From Blattamonas nauphoetae (taxonomy: Eukaryota > Preaxostyla > Oxymonadida): a stretch of DNA of 64,000 nt. How positions within the stretch are numbered: position 1 is the first letter of the stretch; every line of letters starts with the position of its first letter. A program made the translations under genes and the position numbers. A model generated the notes under the pieces. That model had not been told where the DNA came from. It saw nothing but the letters and a program-made list of their open reading frames with translations, and ran no database searches. The stretch covers positions 496,001 through 560,000 of the forward strand of contig JARBJD010000006.1 of assembly GCA_033064195.1 (NCBI GenBank). Direction: 5' to 3'. Below are positions 54,437 through 64,000 of the stretch, piece by piece.

Positions 54437-54774
54437 CGCCGTCTCCTGCTCCAATCTCCCCTCGCCGTCTCCTGCTCCCATCTCCCCTCGATGTCTCCTG
54501 CTCCCATCTCCCCTCGCCGTCTCCTGCTCCCATCTCCCCTCGCCGTCTCCTGCTCCCATCTCCCCTCGCCGTCTCCTGCTCCCATCTCCCCTCGCCGTCT
54601 CCTGCTCCCATCTCCCCTCGACGTCTCCTGCTCCCATCTCCCCTCGCCGTCTCCTGCTCCCATCTCCCCTCGCCGTCTCCTCCTCCCATCTCCCCTCGCC
54701 GTCTCCTGCTCCCCTCTCCCCTCGATGTCTCCTGCTCCACTATCCCCTCGATATCCCCTGCTCTCTTCCTCCAC
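54437..54774. repeat. 26-bp minisatellite, 12 units plus a degenerate one
   Basis: The unit CGCCGTCTCCTGCTCCCATC plus six bases repeats 12 times from 54437; it is the same repeat as at 10470, with CGCC mostly replacing CGAC and three units with ATG or ACG variants. It starts about 180 bp behind the F13 stop, where the 10.4-kb array starts about 390 bp behind the F1 stop. Confidence 0.95.
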
Positions 54775-54778
54775 TCCA

Positions 54779-55595
54779 TATGCGTCCTCATTTCTTCACC
54801 CAGTCAGGACATTACCACTGCCGCAATGGAGATACTCGATTCTCTGATCTTCTACTGTTCAACTAAAATCGGACTTGCCCTCGTCCAAGCTGGTCTGATC
54901 CCTCAACTCATCAGTACTCTCAATCCACTGTCACTTTCCTTTTCAGAAACGGAAGATAACCACGTCCCTTTCTTGAATATCCTCCGCAACTCTCTCCGGC
55001 TCGCAACTTCGAATGGTCCCAATCAACTCGCACTCCAAGATCGCGATGGACAACAATTTGTTCACGAGACTGTTTTCAGCGTGTTTTCACCCCTTCGGAG
55101 AAGTATATTTAGCTTCTGTGCGTGAACCGCGTTTCTATCATCGATGGAGTGCTTTCCACAGATTTTCTGGAACTCATCGCCCGAATTCTTCGAATCTCAC
55201 TTCTTTTTCAACAAACCATGGATTTCGTCCTGAGTCCACCAGTATTTCTCTCGAAATCGAATTCACTCACATTCTTCGAAGATGATCTCTCTATCTGGCG
55301 TTTTCTGTCTTTCATGATCGGTGCCCAGCGGGACTATAACCAAAAATGGGGTGAAGCACGACAGCTGTGTAATGCAGTTGATCAAATGTTGAGAATGGAG
55401 GGCATCGAAGATGTGATTGATGAAACGCTGCGAACCGATCGCAACACATTCGAAGGCATATCCATTGGTGTCCTCTCGATCTACTTGAACAACCAGCAGG
55501 GTCTGAACCGTGAGGCATTTGAACGAAAACACGCAATATGTGCGGTCTCATGCAAACGACTCCATTTGAACAGAAGTTTCGAAACAACAATTCTG
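54779..55595 (+). pseudogene. F14, 5'-truncated F gene with a frameshift
   Basis: The minisatellite runs straight into the F frame at SICVLISSPSQDITTAAMEI, so the first about 105 codons and the promoter are gone. The frame reads to FVHETVFS and shifts near 55080-55120; F sequence continues in another frame from VNRVSIID to QMLRMEGIEDVI and YLNNQQGLN. The family C-terminus and 3' flank are replaced by unrelated sequence that meets the SOD tail at about 55596. Confidence 0.82.
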
Positions 55596-55827
55596 CATTG
55601 GATGGGTGACGATGACGTTGGACCAAAGTCTGAACCGACTGATTCTGAATTGGGTCAATGAACATCAAGATGGCCAGTCAATTGGAGATGTTATCCTGGC
55701 AGTCGATTGCTGGGAGCATGCCTACATCAAAGACTACAAATCGACCGCTCGTGGGGACTACCTGCAGAATCTCGTGAAGATCATCGACTGGGTAGTTGTA
55801 GAAAGACGATTGAAGGCAGCTATGTGA
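55596..55827 (+). pseudogene. Duplicated 3' end of the superoxide dismutase gene
   Basis: 73 codons match the last third of the SOD at 3407-4111 almost perfectly, including LILNWVNEHQDGQS and AVDCWEHAYIKDY, ending in TGA where the original has TAA. Without the N-terminal half and two of the four metal ligands it cannot be an active enzyme. The same spacer and an H gene follow, as at the original locus. Confidence 0.92.
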
Positions 55828-56282
55828 GACTCAGAGGAGCATCTCTTTCATTGGACTTGTTTGTTGTTTAATCACTCCCCATTCTCTTCCACGGAGTACA
55901 ATTAGTTGAATGAGAAAGATTGAAAAGAAAATCGGAACATCCACTCTGATTCACGATAATTATTTGATGTTCAAGGTCAAATCGTCAATCTTTGTGAAGA
56001 GGAGCATTGTTGGACTGTTTCATTGATAATGAGGTATCAACTCACTTGATTCCAGGAAGAACTGTTTTTGAAGAGGAGATTCGACGGATTGAGCATCTAC
56101 TGGAACCAGATCCAGAACTAGCATGGAACAAGAAAACAATGGGAAGTGCAGACTGTGGAAAAGGGTGATGGAGTAACCCAGAAAAAGATTGAATTGAAAG
56201 ATTGTAATCATATTATCTCTCATTCTTTCATAAAAACACCCGAATACGGGTTAAAGAGTCCTCCTCTTCCGTGGATCTAATT
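55828..56282. other. Spacer, duplicate of 4112-4559
   Basis: Close match to the SOD-H spacer at the left side of the window, including GAGGAGCATCTCTTTCATTG. No gene was seen. Confidence 0.6.
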
Positions 56283-59200
56283 TCATGTCAATGAATCGGT
56301 CCAAAAGTGCTCCAAAGGTGTTGAGAAGTCAAACGAGGTCATCTCGTCGATTGATCGAGAGAATGAAAGTGTCCGGAAAATCGATCCCAAAATAGACACT
56401 CCCATCTCGTATTCCTCCAAACTCGGACTTGCCTCGACTGCCCTCATCACACACTCCACAACTCCAAATCGGCACAACTCGAGAATCTCATCACGATTGG
56501 CTGGCACACACACTTTCGTCAGAAGCACAAGATCTACATTTCGAAGAGCTGGGATGGGAGAGCTGAAAAATGGAGGAGATGTTTGAACGAAAAGAACAAA
56601 CACGAGATCCGTGAGCACGCCTCGACAAGAATTGCTCCATCCGGCCTTCCGCTCATCAAAGGAGGACAGGTCTAAACATGAATGGAGATGAAACGAGAAG
56701 CACACCTTCAATTGACCAGATCGCAGTTTGAAGTGATCGCTTGAACAGCTCAAATGATAGTCGATCCAAAACGGAATAATTTAAGTTGCGAGGAAAGTTT
56801 GTGAATTCGTCGTTAGCTTCTCCAAACAGACTTTCGAAGGCGAATGGAGGAAGTCTGATTTGGAATTGGAATAAACACAGTTTCATCAGCAGCCATACAA
56901 CAGAGTCAGACTCGTCAGAATTATCACTGGGATTCAAAAAGAGACGATGGAAGGTGTTGAACCAACGGTTCAACGACGTCGCTGATGCTGTGTGGACAGA
57001 ATGGGAGGCCAGTGTGGTGAGAAGTTTAAGAGGAGCCTGTTTTTCCTTTGGGTCGTTTGTCGAGAAAGGGGACTTTTCAGAAAGATCGAGGAGGAGTGCG
57101 ATGGAGAATTCCACAATTTGATCCGATGGATACAATATGAACAGATCGATAGATTCATGAAGTGCTGGTGTCAAGTATCCATTCCATGAAATTAACTCCA
57201 AAATGTCGGACATTTCTGTGGAAATTGCGCTCGACTGAAGTTGAAGAAGAACAGATCCCAGCCCACGAAGAATGAAGGGATGGAGAAACGTGAGAGGCTC
57301 GGTACAAGCAAGAACGTCATACACGATGCACAACTCCTCCACGATTTGGTCGTCAAACATGAGCAGCATTCTTGAAAGTTCTTTCTCAATCACAACATCG
57401 GCAGGGAAGGAGGAGAGGAAGCGTCCGATCTCAGACTTGGCTGGGTGAAAAATGATGAGAAGAGGGAGGGTGGAAAAAGAGGGATCAGTGATGTGGAGGT
57501 GGACAAGTGCATCATGGACGGAGGACGGGAGACGTTCATCCTGCGCTGCGTGGCACAACACGATCCCAGAAATGATGTTATCCGCGACATGATCCAGAAC
57601 TTCAGGTGTTGTGAAGAGTCGGACAAGTCTCTCAGATCTCGGAACAATGTTGTTGGAGGTAGAGAAGAGTCGAACGAGTGAGAGACTTGATATCGATGGA
57701 GACTGTCGATTCTGATGGGTGTGAGTGATGATGAAAAGCATATTTCCGAGAAAATGTCTCAGGGACTGAAGGCGGATCCATCGAAAGGTGAAGAGAGCAA
57801 CCCAATCAGCATCAGTCCAACAAGCCAGGATCGCTGAATGCATTCTTTTCATCTCGAGTTCTCTGATAACGACGATGAGAAGAGATGAACAAGCATTTTC
57901 GTTTGAGCGATGGAAAGCGTTTCGGAGCAGAGGATACACTGTCGACACGATCTCACTTGGATCGGGCACGACAGAGAGGAGCAGGCTCAAATGGGTGGCA
58001 GCAGTGTCCCCGAACGATCCAGTTTCAGAGAGGATGAAGTGAGTGAGCTTGGTGAGATAGACTGGAGTGAGAGTGAGATGATTGAGGTTGCCTGTTTGTA
58101 CGAAAACAGAGGTGAGTTTGTCTAGATGTTGAATGATGTCATATTGGTCCACCAAACTTGGGGAAAAATGAAAAGAGAAATATCAAACTCGAAGATGGTG
58201 TCGTCGAAGTGATCGCGAGGGACCCTTTCGGACTCATCGAATTCTCCAGAATCGATGAATGGGGTTGGGTCCCAATCTGTATCGCCAGTTTCGATTCGTC
58301 TCGATCGGATTTCATGGATCAAGTTGAGAACACGCAGAGAGCCTTTTCGTCTTGGTTCTTCATGCAAAATGGACGATTCCGAAAGAATGTCTTCGTCGAT
58401 GTCGCTGCTGTTGGAGGGAGGAGAGGGCATTTGCGTGGAAAGATGTGTGTCTTCCGAATCGAGTGTCCTTTCACGACTGTCTCCGAATGAGGATGGCGTG
58501 GGATACTGGGTTGAGTGAAGGGTGGACTCGTCGTGGAGTGCCGTTGAGAGACGACTCGCTTCGAGGAACACGAGCGATGGAGGACGATGTTGCTCCAGTT
58601 GTGCGACCAGTGTGGATGGGAGAGTGTCTGGTTCGTTGAGAACGATCTGACATCTTTCGGCGATCTCCTTCAACGCCAACGAGAAACATGGTTTGTTCAG
58701 AAATGTGAGGTCATTCTGGATCGAAAAAGAAGAGTTAGAAACGAAATGAAGCACACTGTGTTGGAGTCATCTTTCGACAACTGTTGCAAAACAGTCAGAA
58801 AATCAGAAAAAAGCCATTCACTGCGATGGGCTTCGAGATAATCGATGGCGATGCCTCTTTGATTCAAAAAGACATCATGTGTGTTTTCAAAGATTGAAGA
58901 CCCTGGAGGAAGTAAGAAAACTTGCTGATTGTGTCGTATTACCTGACAAACATCCCACATTATTGAGAATGACGATGAGAAAGTCCAGATCATTGCGAAG
59001 AACGAAGAATGTGTCAGGGGACGATATATGTCAAGAATCTGGGCGACCAAGTCATTCATTTCAAGTGGAGAACATGTGATATCGGCCCGCTCAAAAAAAT
59101 GTTCGAGAATCCCGGTGATGAACATGACGTAAAGATCTTCGGGTGTCGGAGTCGGTTGTGGCTCGATAAGGAATTGCGTTCGGATCAGCTTCATGATCCA

Positions 59201-59784
59201 ATCGTAAAAGACAGTGGACAACACAGAAATGCGGGAAGTCTTTGAATTATCCCTGCAGAGAAAGATCAGAAAAGATCAACAAAAAACAAGGCAAACAAGT
59301 GGCCTGGAGTTGTGGAGAGTGGTCACCATTTTGGCGAAGGAGCGACATGAAGAAAGTGAAAATGCTGTGAAGATCGGTCAAACCGTCCAGAGCATCGAGA
59401 AATTCATCCAACGTGATCTGATTTGGGATCGTGACGGATTCAGATCGTAGCTTTGCTCCAAAAAGGGTCCAAACATACATCACAACAATTCCCTGAAGGA
59501 AAATCATTTTCATGAAGTCAAACTCGGTATAAATCGCTGACAAGGTTCTCCTTGTTTGAATCATCCGGGAGTGGTGTAGAAATAAAATCGTCCAAAATTT
59601 GAGACAAACATTCCAGTAAACTATTTCCGAAAATGTTTGGACTGGATTGAATCTCAGTGTGAGAATCTTCATTTCGAGGAAGAGAGCTCGATTGATGATG
59701 AAGGATGATGACCGATCCAGACGAAGTGGATTCATCATTTTGGTTAAGAACAGATGACAGAAGATTCGAAAGATCCAAGTTCAT
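56283..59784 (-). CDS. H-family gene, copy B: six exons, intact
   Basis: Exons on the minus strand are 59784-59524, 59492-59281, 59252-58757, 58715-58189, 58156-56706 and 56548-56283. The GT-AG introns are 59493-59523 (31 nt), 59253-59280 (28), 58716-58756 (41), 58157-58188 (32) and 56549-56705 (157). The sum is 3213 nt, 1070 codons plus stop, open throughout. Here intron 2 must be removed, because it carries a stop at its edge and shifts the frame. By eye the protein is roughly 60-65 per cent identical to copy A in the long fifth exon, for example YLTKLTHFILSETGSFG and YPLLRNAFHRSNENAC. No named domain is recognised; HEAT-like helices are likely. Confidence 0.75.
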
Positions 59785-59996
59785 GAATTGGAATCTCAAC
59801 GATGGTGTTTTCGACTCGATTATACAAAATGTGGTTTGGATCATTTCGTTTCTCCCATCATGGATAAACAAAAGGGAAGAGACAGAAATTTGAAGTGCTT
59901 TTCTGGAACGAAAGATGGATCACAAATCAAATCTAAATTCAGGAATGCCGGCGCAAGTAGTCCATCCAAAAAGATCGAAAAGTCACACGCGGTCAT
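59785..59996. other. Upstream region of H gene B
   Basis: Sequence just upstream of the ATG (CTCAACGATGGTGTTTTC on the plus strand) is shared with H gene A at 8073-8092, so it may hold a promoter element. Beyond about 59850 the two diverge. Confidence 0.4.
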
Positions 59997-61640
59997 CTAG
60001 TCGATTGAAGCAGAGAATGAGAGTGTCCGGAAAATCGATCCCAAAATAGACACTCCCATCTCGTATTCCTCCAAACTCGGACTTGCCTCGACTGCCCTCA
60101 TCACACACTCCACAACTCCAAATCGGCACAACTCGAGAATCTCATCACGATTGGCTGGCACATACACTTTCGTCAGAAGCACAAGAGCTATATTTCTCCT
60201 TGCTGGGATGTGAGAACTGAAAAATGGAGGAGATGTTTGAATGAGAAGAAAAAACACGAGATCCGGGAACACTTTTCGAGAAGGGAGCCTCCGCGTTTCC
60301 TCCTCCACACGAAATTTGCGACGATCTGAGAGATCGATGGAGATGAAACGAGAGACACACCTTCAACGGACCACATGTCAGTTAGAAGCGATATCTGGAA
60401 CAACTTCAGTGGGAGTTCACCCAAACCGGATTCACTCCAACTGGATGGAAGTTCCAAGAATTGGAGAAGAATGTCTCCAAATAGATCTTTGAAGGAGAGT
60501 GGAGGAAGTCTGAATCGTAATTGGTACAAACACTGTCTCATCAACAACCACAAAGCAGATTCTAACTCCTCCGAATATTAGTTGGGATTCGAAAAGAGAC
60601 GATGGAATTAATTTTTAATCAACGATTCAACGAAGTGGTTGATCCTGTGTGGACAGAATTGAAGGCCATTGTGGTGATAAGTTGGAGAGATGCCCGGATT
60701 GCCTTTGGGTTGTCCATTGGAAAGGGGGTCCTTCAGATAGAGCGAGGATGAGTGCGATGGAGAATTCCACAATTTGATCCGATGGAAACGAGATGAACAG
60801 TTGGACAAAATCACTTTGTGATGACAACAGTGACGGGCTCAACAAAATGAGATTCAGAAGATCTGCAACAATTGTGGAAGTTTTGTTCGTCTGATATTGA
60901 AGGAGCACAGATCCCAATCCACGATTAATAAATGGATGGATAAACAGGAGATAATCACGAGGAGCGAACAGGCGACACAGAATGGATAACTTCTTCATGG
61001 TTTTGTCGTCAAAGAAGAGGAGCATTCCTGAAAGTTCTCTCTCAATCACAACATCGGCAGGGAAGGAGGAGAGGAATCGTCCGATCTGAGACTTGGCTGG
61101 GTGAAGAATGATGAGAAGAGTGAAGATGGAAAAAGAGGGATCAGTGTGGTGGGTGTGAACAAGCGTATCGTGGACGGAGGATGGGAGACGTTCATCCTGC
61201 ACGGCATGGCACAACACGATCCCACAAACAATGGCTTGTCTGTTCTGATTTTCGATATCAGGATCGACGAAGAGTCTGACAAGTCTCTCAGATCGAGATG
61301 TGAAATTGTTGGAGGCAGAGAAGAGTCGAACGAGCGACAGATCAGACTTTGATGGAGATAATCGAAGTGTATGTGAATATCCGAGGATGTGTATCACATA
61401 TGTGAGAAAATGGCGGATCCATCGATGGGAGAAGAGAGCAATCCAATCAGTATCGGTCCAACTCGCCAGGATCACTGAACTCAGTCCATTCATATCGAGT
61501 TCTTTGATGACGACGTTGAGAAGAGAATAACACGCGTTTTCGTTTGAGCGATGGAAAGCGTTTCGGAGCAGAGGATACACTGTCGACACGATCTCACTTG
61601 GATCGGGCACGGCAGAGAGGAGCAGGCTCAAGTGGTCGAC
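59997..61640 (-). pseudogene. H-family gene, copy C: 5' truncated and frameshifted
   Basis: The copy begins inside exon 5 at HLSLLLSAVPDPSE (about 61635), with the first four exons missing. It reads as H through FVQLFISFPSDQIVEF, loses the frame near 60700 and is recognisable again from WLLMRQCLYQL to the splice donor GTGTGT at 60360. The 158-nt last intron (60203-60360) and the last exon (ARRNIALVLLTK) are preserved; the expected stop lies near 59997. Confidence 0.78.
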
Positions 61641-62838
61641 GGCATTTTCGTTTGAGTGTGGAAGGCTTCAATGGGGATTGTGAGGATGACGTGGACGATT
61701 TGAGGGTTTAACGAACAGAAAGTTGAAAGCACAATGATCGTCTTTTTCTGATTTGCGAATTATAATCGTACATTATTGCCGATGAGCATAACAACCGTGT
61801 CGGTTCGACCACCACACTGCATCATGTTCGTGGATGATCTGCGACGCCTGCCTTCTGATGGTCAAGCCATATTCGACTGAAACTGTTGTCAACACAAGTC
61901 TCCTTTAGCAGATCGAGAGATCAAACTCGAGTTTTGTTTCTGATACTGTAATGTGGTGTTTCTTCTGTTTCCTCGTTGGCAGTGAATGACATCCCTTCTT
62001 CTTCTTTTGGATTGGTGGAAACAGAACACGGACTAGGATACCCACACGTTGGTTGCGATGTCACCGACGAGGCTCAGAGATTCCGCAGTGTGAGTGAATA
62101 CCAGAGGAATTTCGAGTTGTGGAGAGAACCTACTCTCAAAGATGCGAGCCTCCATTCTTCCCTGTCTCCCCAAGTGCGCCTGCGATTGTCTGTTGTGATG
62201 ACTTCCTCGCTGAGTGAGACGAATCAATGAACGGCTTGGATGTGGACGAGAAGGAAGTGTTGGTCAAGGCTCTGTGTCACACGAAGAGTGATCTTCTCGA
62301 CGATTCGTCGTTTGATGCTCTTCAAACAGTTGAGATGCTGCTTCTGTGTGTAGGAACATCGGTTCCGGATTGGAGTATGGAGTGATGGGATCCGTGGAGA
62401 AAGTGGTGATAGGCTGCAATTGAAGATGGGAAGAGTGTTGAAGCATGTCTAACACAGCTGTCTCTGTTTGCATCTTTTCCTTCTCCAGATCAAACGTTCC
62501 TTCGATTTACCTCCTTTTCTTCGTCCGTCTGAACTGCTATTACCGATATCTGTTTTCATTGTGATTATAGTTGTTGTTTTGTCTTCTTCTGGACTTTTGG
62601 TTTGGTTTAGCTTGCCTCCACTCCCACCACGATAGAATTCGCCACAGAAAGCGATGAATGGAGGGACAGGGATGTCGAGAGTTTGATGTGAGATCCTCAT
62701 TCATGTCGAAGACTAGAAATGCCCTCCTCGATCTGACACCAACAGACTGGGCAGGGTGCACAGAAGGAACTTGTGTCGACGCTGTTGCTGCATATGGATT
62801 CTATGAACCCGAAAAAGCTTGTGTTTTTGTCATATGTT
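61641..62838. other. Spacer between H copies C and D
   Basis: Plus-strand frames at 61976-62230 (SSSFGLVETEHGLGYPHV) and 62227-62385 (MNGLDVDEKEVLVKALCHTK) are followed by short pieces up to 62820. They could be exons of an unrecognised gene, but no splice pattern or domain convinced me. No repeat was seen. Confidence 0.4.
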
Positions 62839-64000
62839 TCATGACTCTGATTCTCCCCAAGAGTGCTCCAAAAGTGTCGAAAAGTCAAACGAGGTCATCT
62901 CGTCGATTGATCGAGAGAGCGTGAGTGTCCGGAAAATCGATCCCAAAATCGAAACTCCCATTTCGTATTCCTCCAAACTCGGACTCGCCTCGACTGCCAT
63001 CATCACACACTCCACAACACCAAATCGGCACAACTCAAGAACCTCATCACAATTGGCTGGCACACACACTTTCGACAGAAGCACAAGCGCTCCATTTCGC
63101 TTTGCTGGGATGTGGGAACTGGGGAAGGAAGAAAAGACAGAACGAGAACAGCAAACCCGAGAGTCAGGAGTACTCCACAACAAGGCAGTCTCCGCATGAT
63201 CGGCTGCACATCAGGAATGTCACTCTCTAAGAGATCGATGGAGACGAAACGAGAGACACACCGCCATCGGACCACAGCTCAATTAGTAGTGTCATCGTGT
63301 AAATCGTTATTGGGTCTGCACCCAAATCTGACACCTCTACTCTGCGAGTCAGGATAGAAAATTCATCTTTTGCTTCTCCAAACAGACTATCGAAGGCGAA
63401 TGGAGGAAGTCTGAGTCTGAGTTGGGATGAACAGAATATCATCAAGATCCACATAGCAGATTCGAACACGACTGAATTTTGGCTGGAATTCGAGGAGAAG
63501 TGTTGGAAGATGTTGAACCAACGATTCAATGAAGTGGCTGATGCTGTGTGGAGAGAATGGGTGACCATTTTGGTGAGGCATTCGAGAGCCCTCGAAATTG
63601 TCCTGAGGGGGTATTCAAGTAAAAGCGATCCATCGGAAAGACTCAGGATGAGTGCTGTCGAGAATTCAACAATTTGCTCTGATGGAAACGAGATGAACAG
63701 CTGGACAGAATCACGAGGTGATGTCGAATCGAGTGTGTTCAACATTATCTGCCTCACAATGTTGTGCTGACTTGGAAAGGTCTCGCTCATTTGATATTGA
63801 TGAAGCTCAGATCCCAATCCACGAAGAATGAAGGGATGAAGAAATGGGAGGTAATCATGAGGAGCAAACAAGTGACACAGAATCATCACATGTTCCGCGC
63901 TGATGTTGTGAAATATGAGAAATTTCCTCGACATCTCTCTCTCGATCACAACGTCGGCAGGGAAGGAGGAGATGAATCGTCTGATCTGATGATCGAACCG
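62839..64000 (-). CDS. H-family gene, copy D, 5' part outside window
   Basis: The last two exons of an H gene: exon 5 from the window edge to 63262 and exon 6 from 63104 to 62839 (266 nt, the same length as in A, B and C). The intron 63105-63261 is 157 nt with donor GTGTGT and acceptor CCCAG. The joined frame reads through ELWSDGA to KRNGALVLLSKVCVPA and ends WGESES then stop. The visible part is undamaged, so D may be a working gene. The orientation is the same as A, B and C. Confidence 0.72.

Overview
The window is nuclear DNA from a protist. The best fit is an oxymonad-like metamonad, and from memory of protein style it resembles Blattamonas nauphoetae; no search was run. The signs are a moderate GC content, very short GT-AG introns (28-41 nt), a huge lineage-specific family of ~357-residue proteins of unknown function, receptor-like (pseudo)kinases with repetitive extracellular domains, a bacterial-type Fe/Mn superoxide dismutase, and a pogo/Fot1-like DDE transposon.

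Layout. 1-2.5 kb: 3' part of a receptor-like pseudokinase gene. 3.4-4.1 kb: superoxide dismutase (SOD). 4.6-8.1 kb (minus): copy A of a six-exon alpha-helical gene (family H). 8.9-55.6 kb: a tandem array, all on the plus strand, of a second family (family F), with at least 14 members or remnants. Six are intact (F1, F3, F10-F13; five are exactly 1074 bp and one 1065 bp). One (F4) is full length but has a single TAG. The rest are truncated or split by insertions. 55.6-59.9 kb: a second copy of the SOD tail plus H copy B. 59.9-64 kb: H copies C (broken) and D (cut by the window edge). The array is therefore bracketed by two copies of the same SOD-tail/H-gene block.

Mobile and repeat content. 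The split F genes act as insertion traps and let element ends be read exactly: an 8-bp-TSD element carrying a tRNA-like Pol III unit (18.7-19.2 kb), a 1.97-kb 8-bp-TSD element (21.2-23.1 kb), a composite of two related inverted-repeat units (25.0-30.1 kb) holding 225-bp and 40-bp tandem repeats, and a hAT-like MITE (41.3-41.7 kb). There are also two perfect foldbacks (59-bp and 147-bp arms), an apparently whole pogo-like transposon (48.1-49.7 kb), 26-bp and 20-bp minisatellites, and a 4.7-kb block of fragments (receptor, coiled coil, dynein heavy chain) inside F8.

Most notable signal. Every F copy that keeps its 5' end carries a 12-bp motif, consensus ACCCATAACRAG, starting 34-36 nt upstream of the ATG. 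This looks like a core promoter element at fixed spacing, implying very short 5' UTRs. The second is the H family: two copies splice in silico into open frames of 1067 and 1070 codons with the same six-exon structure.
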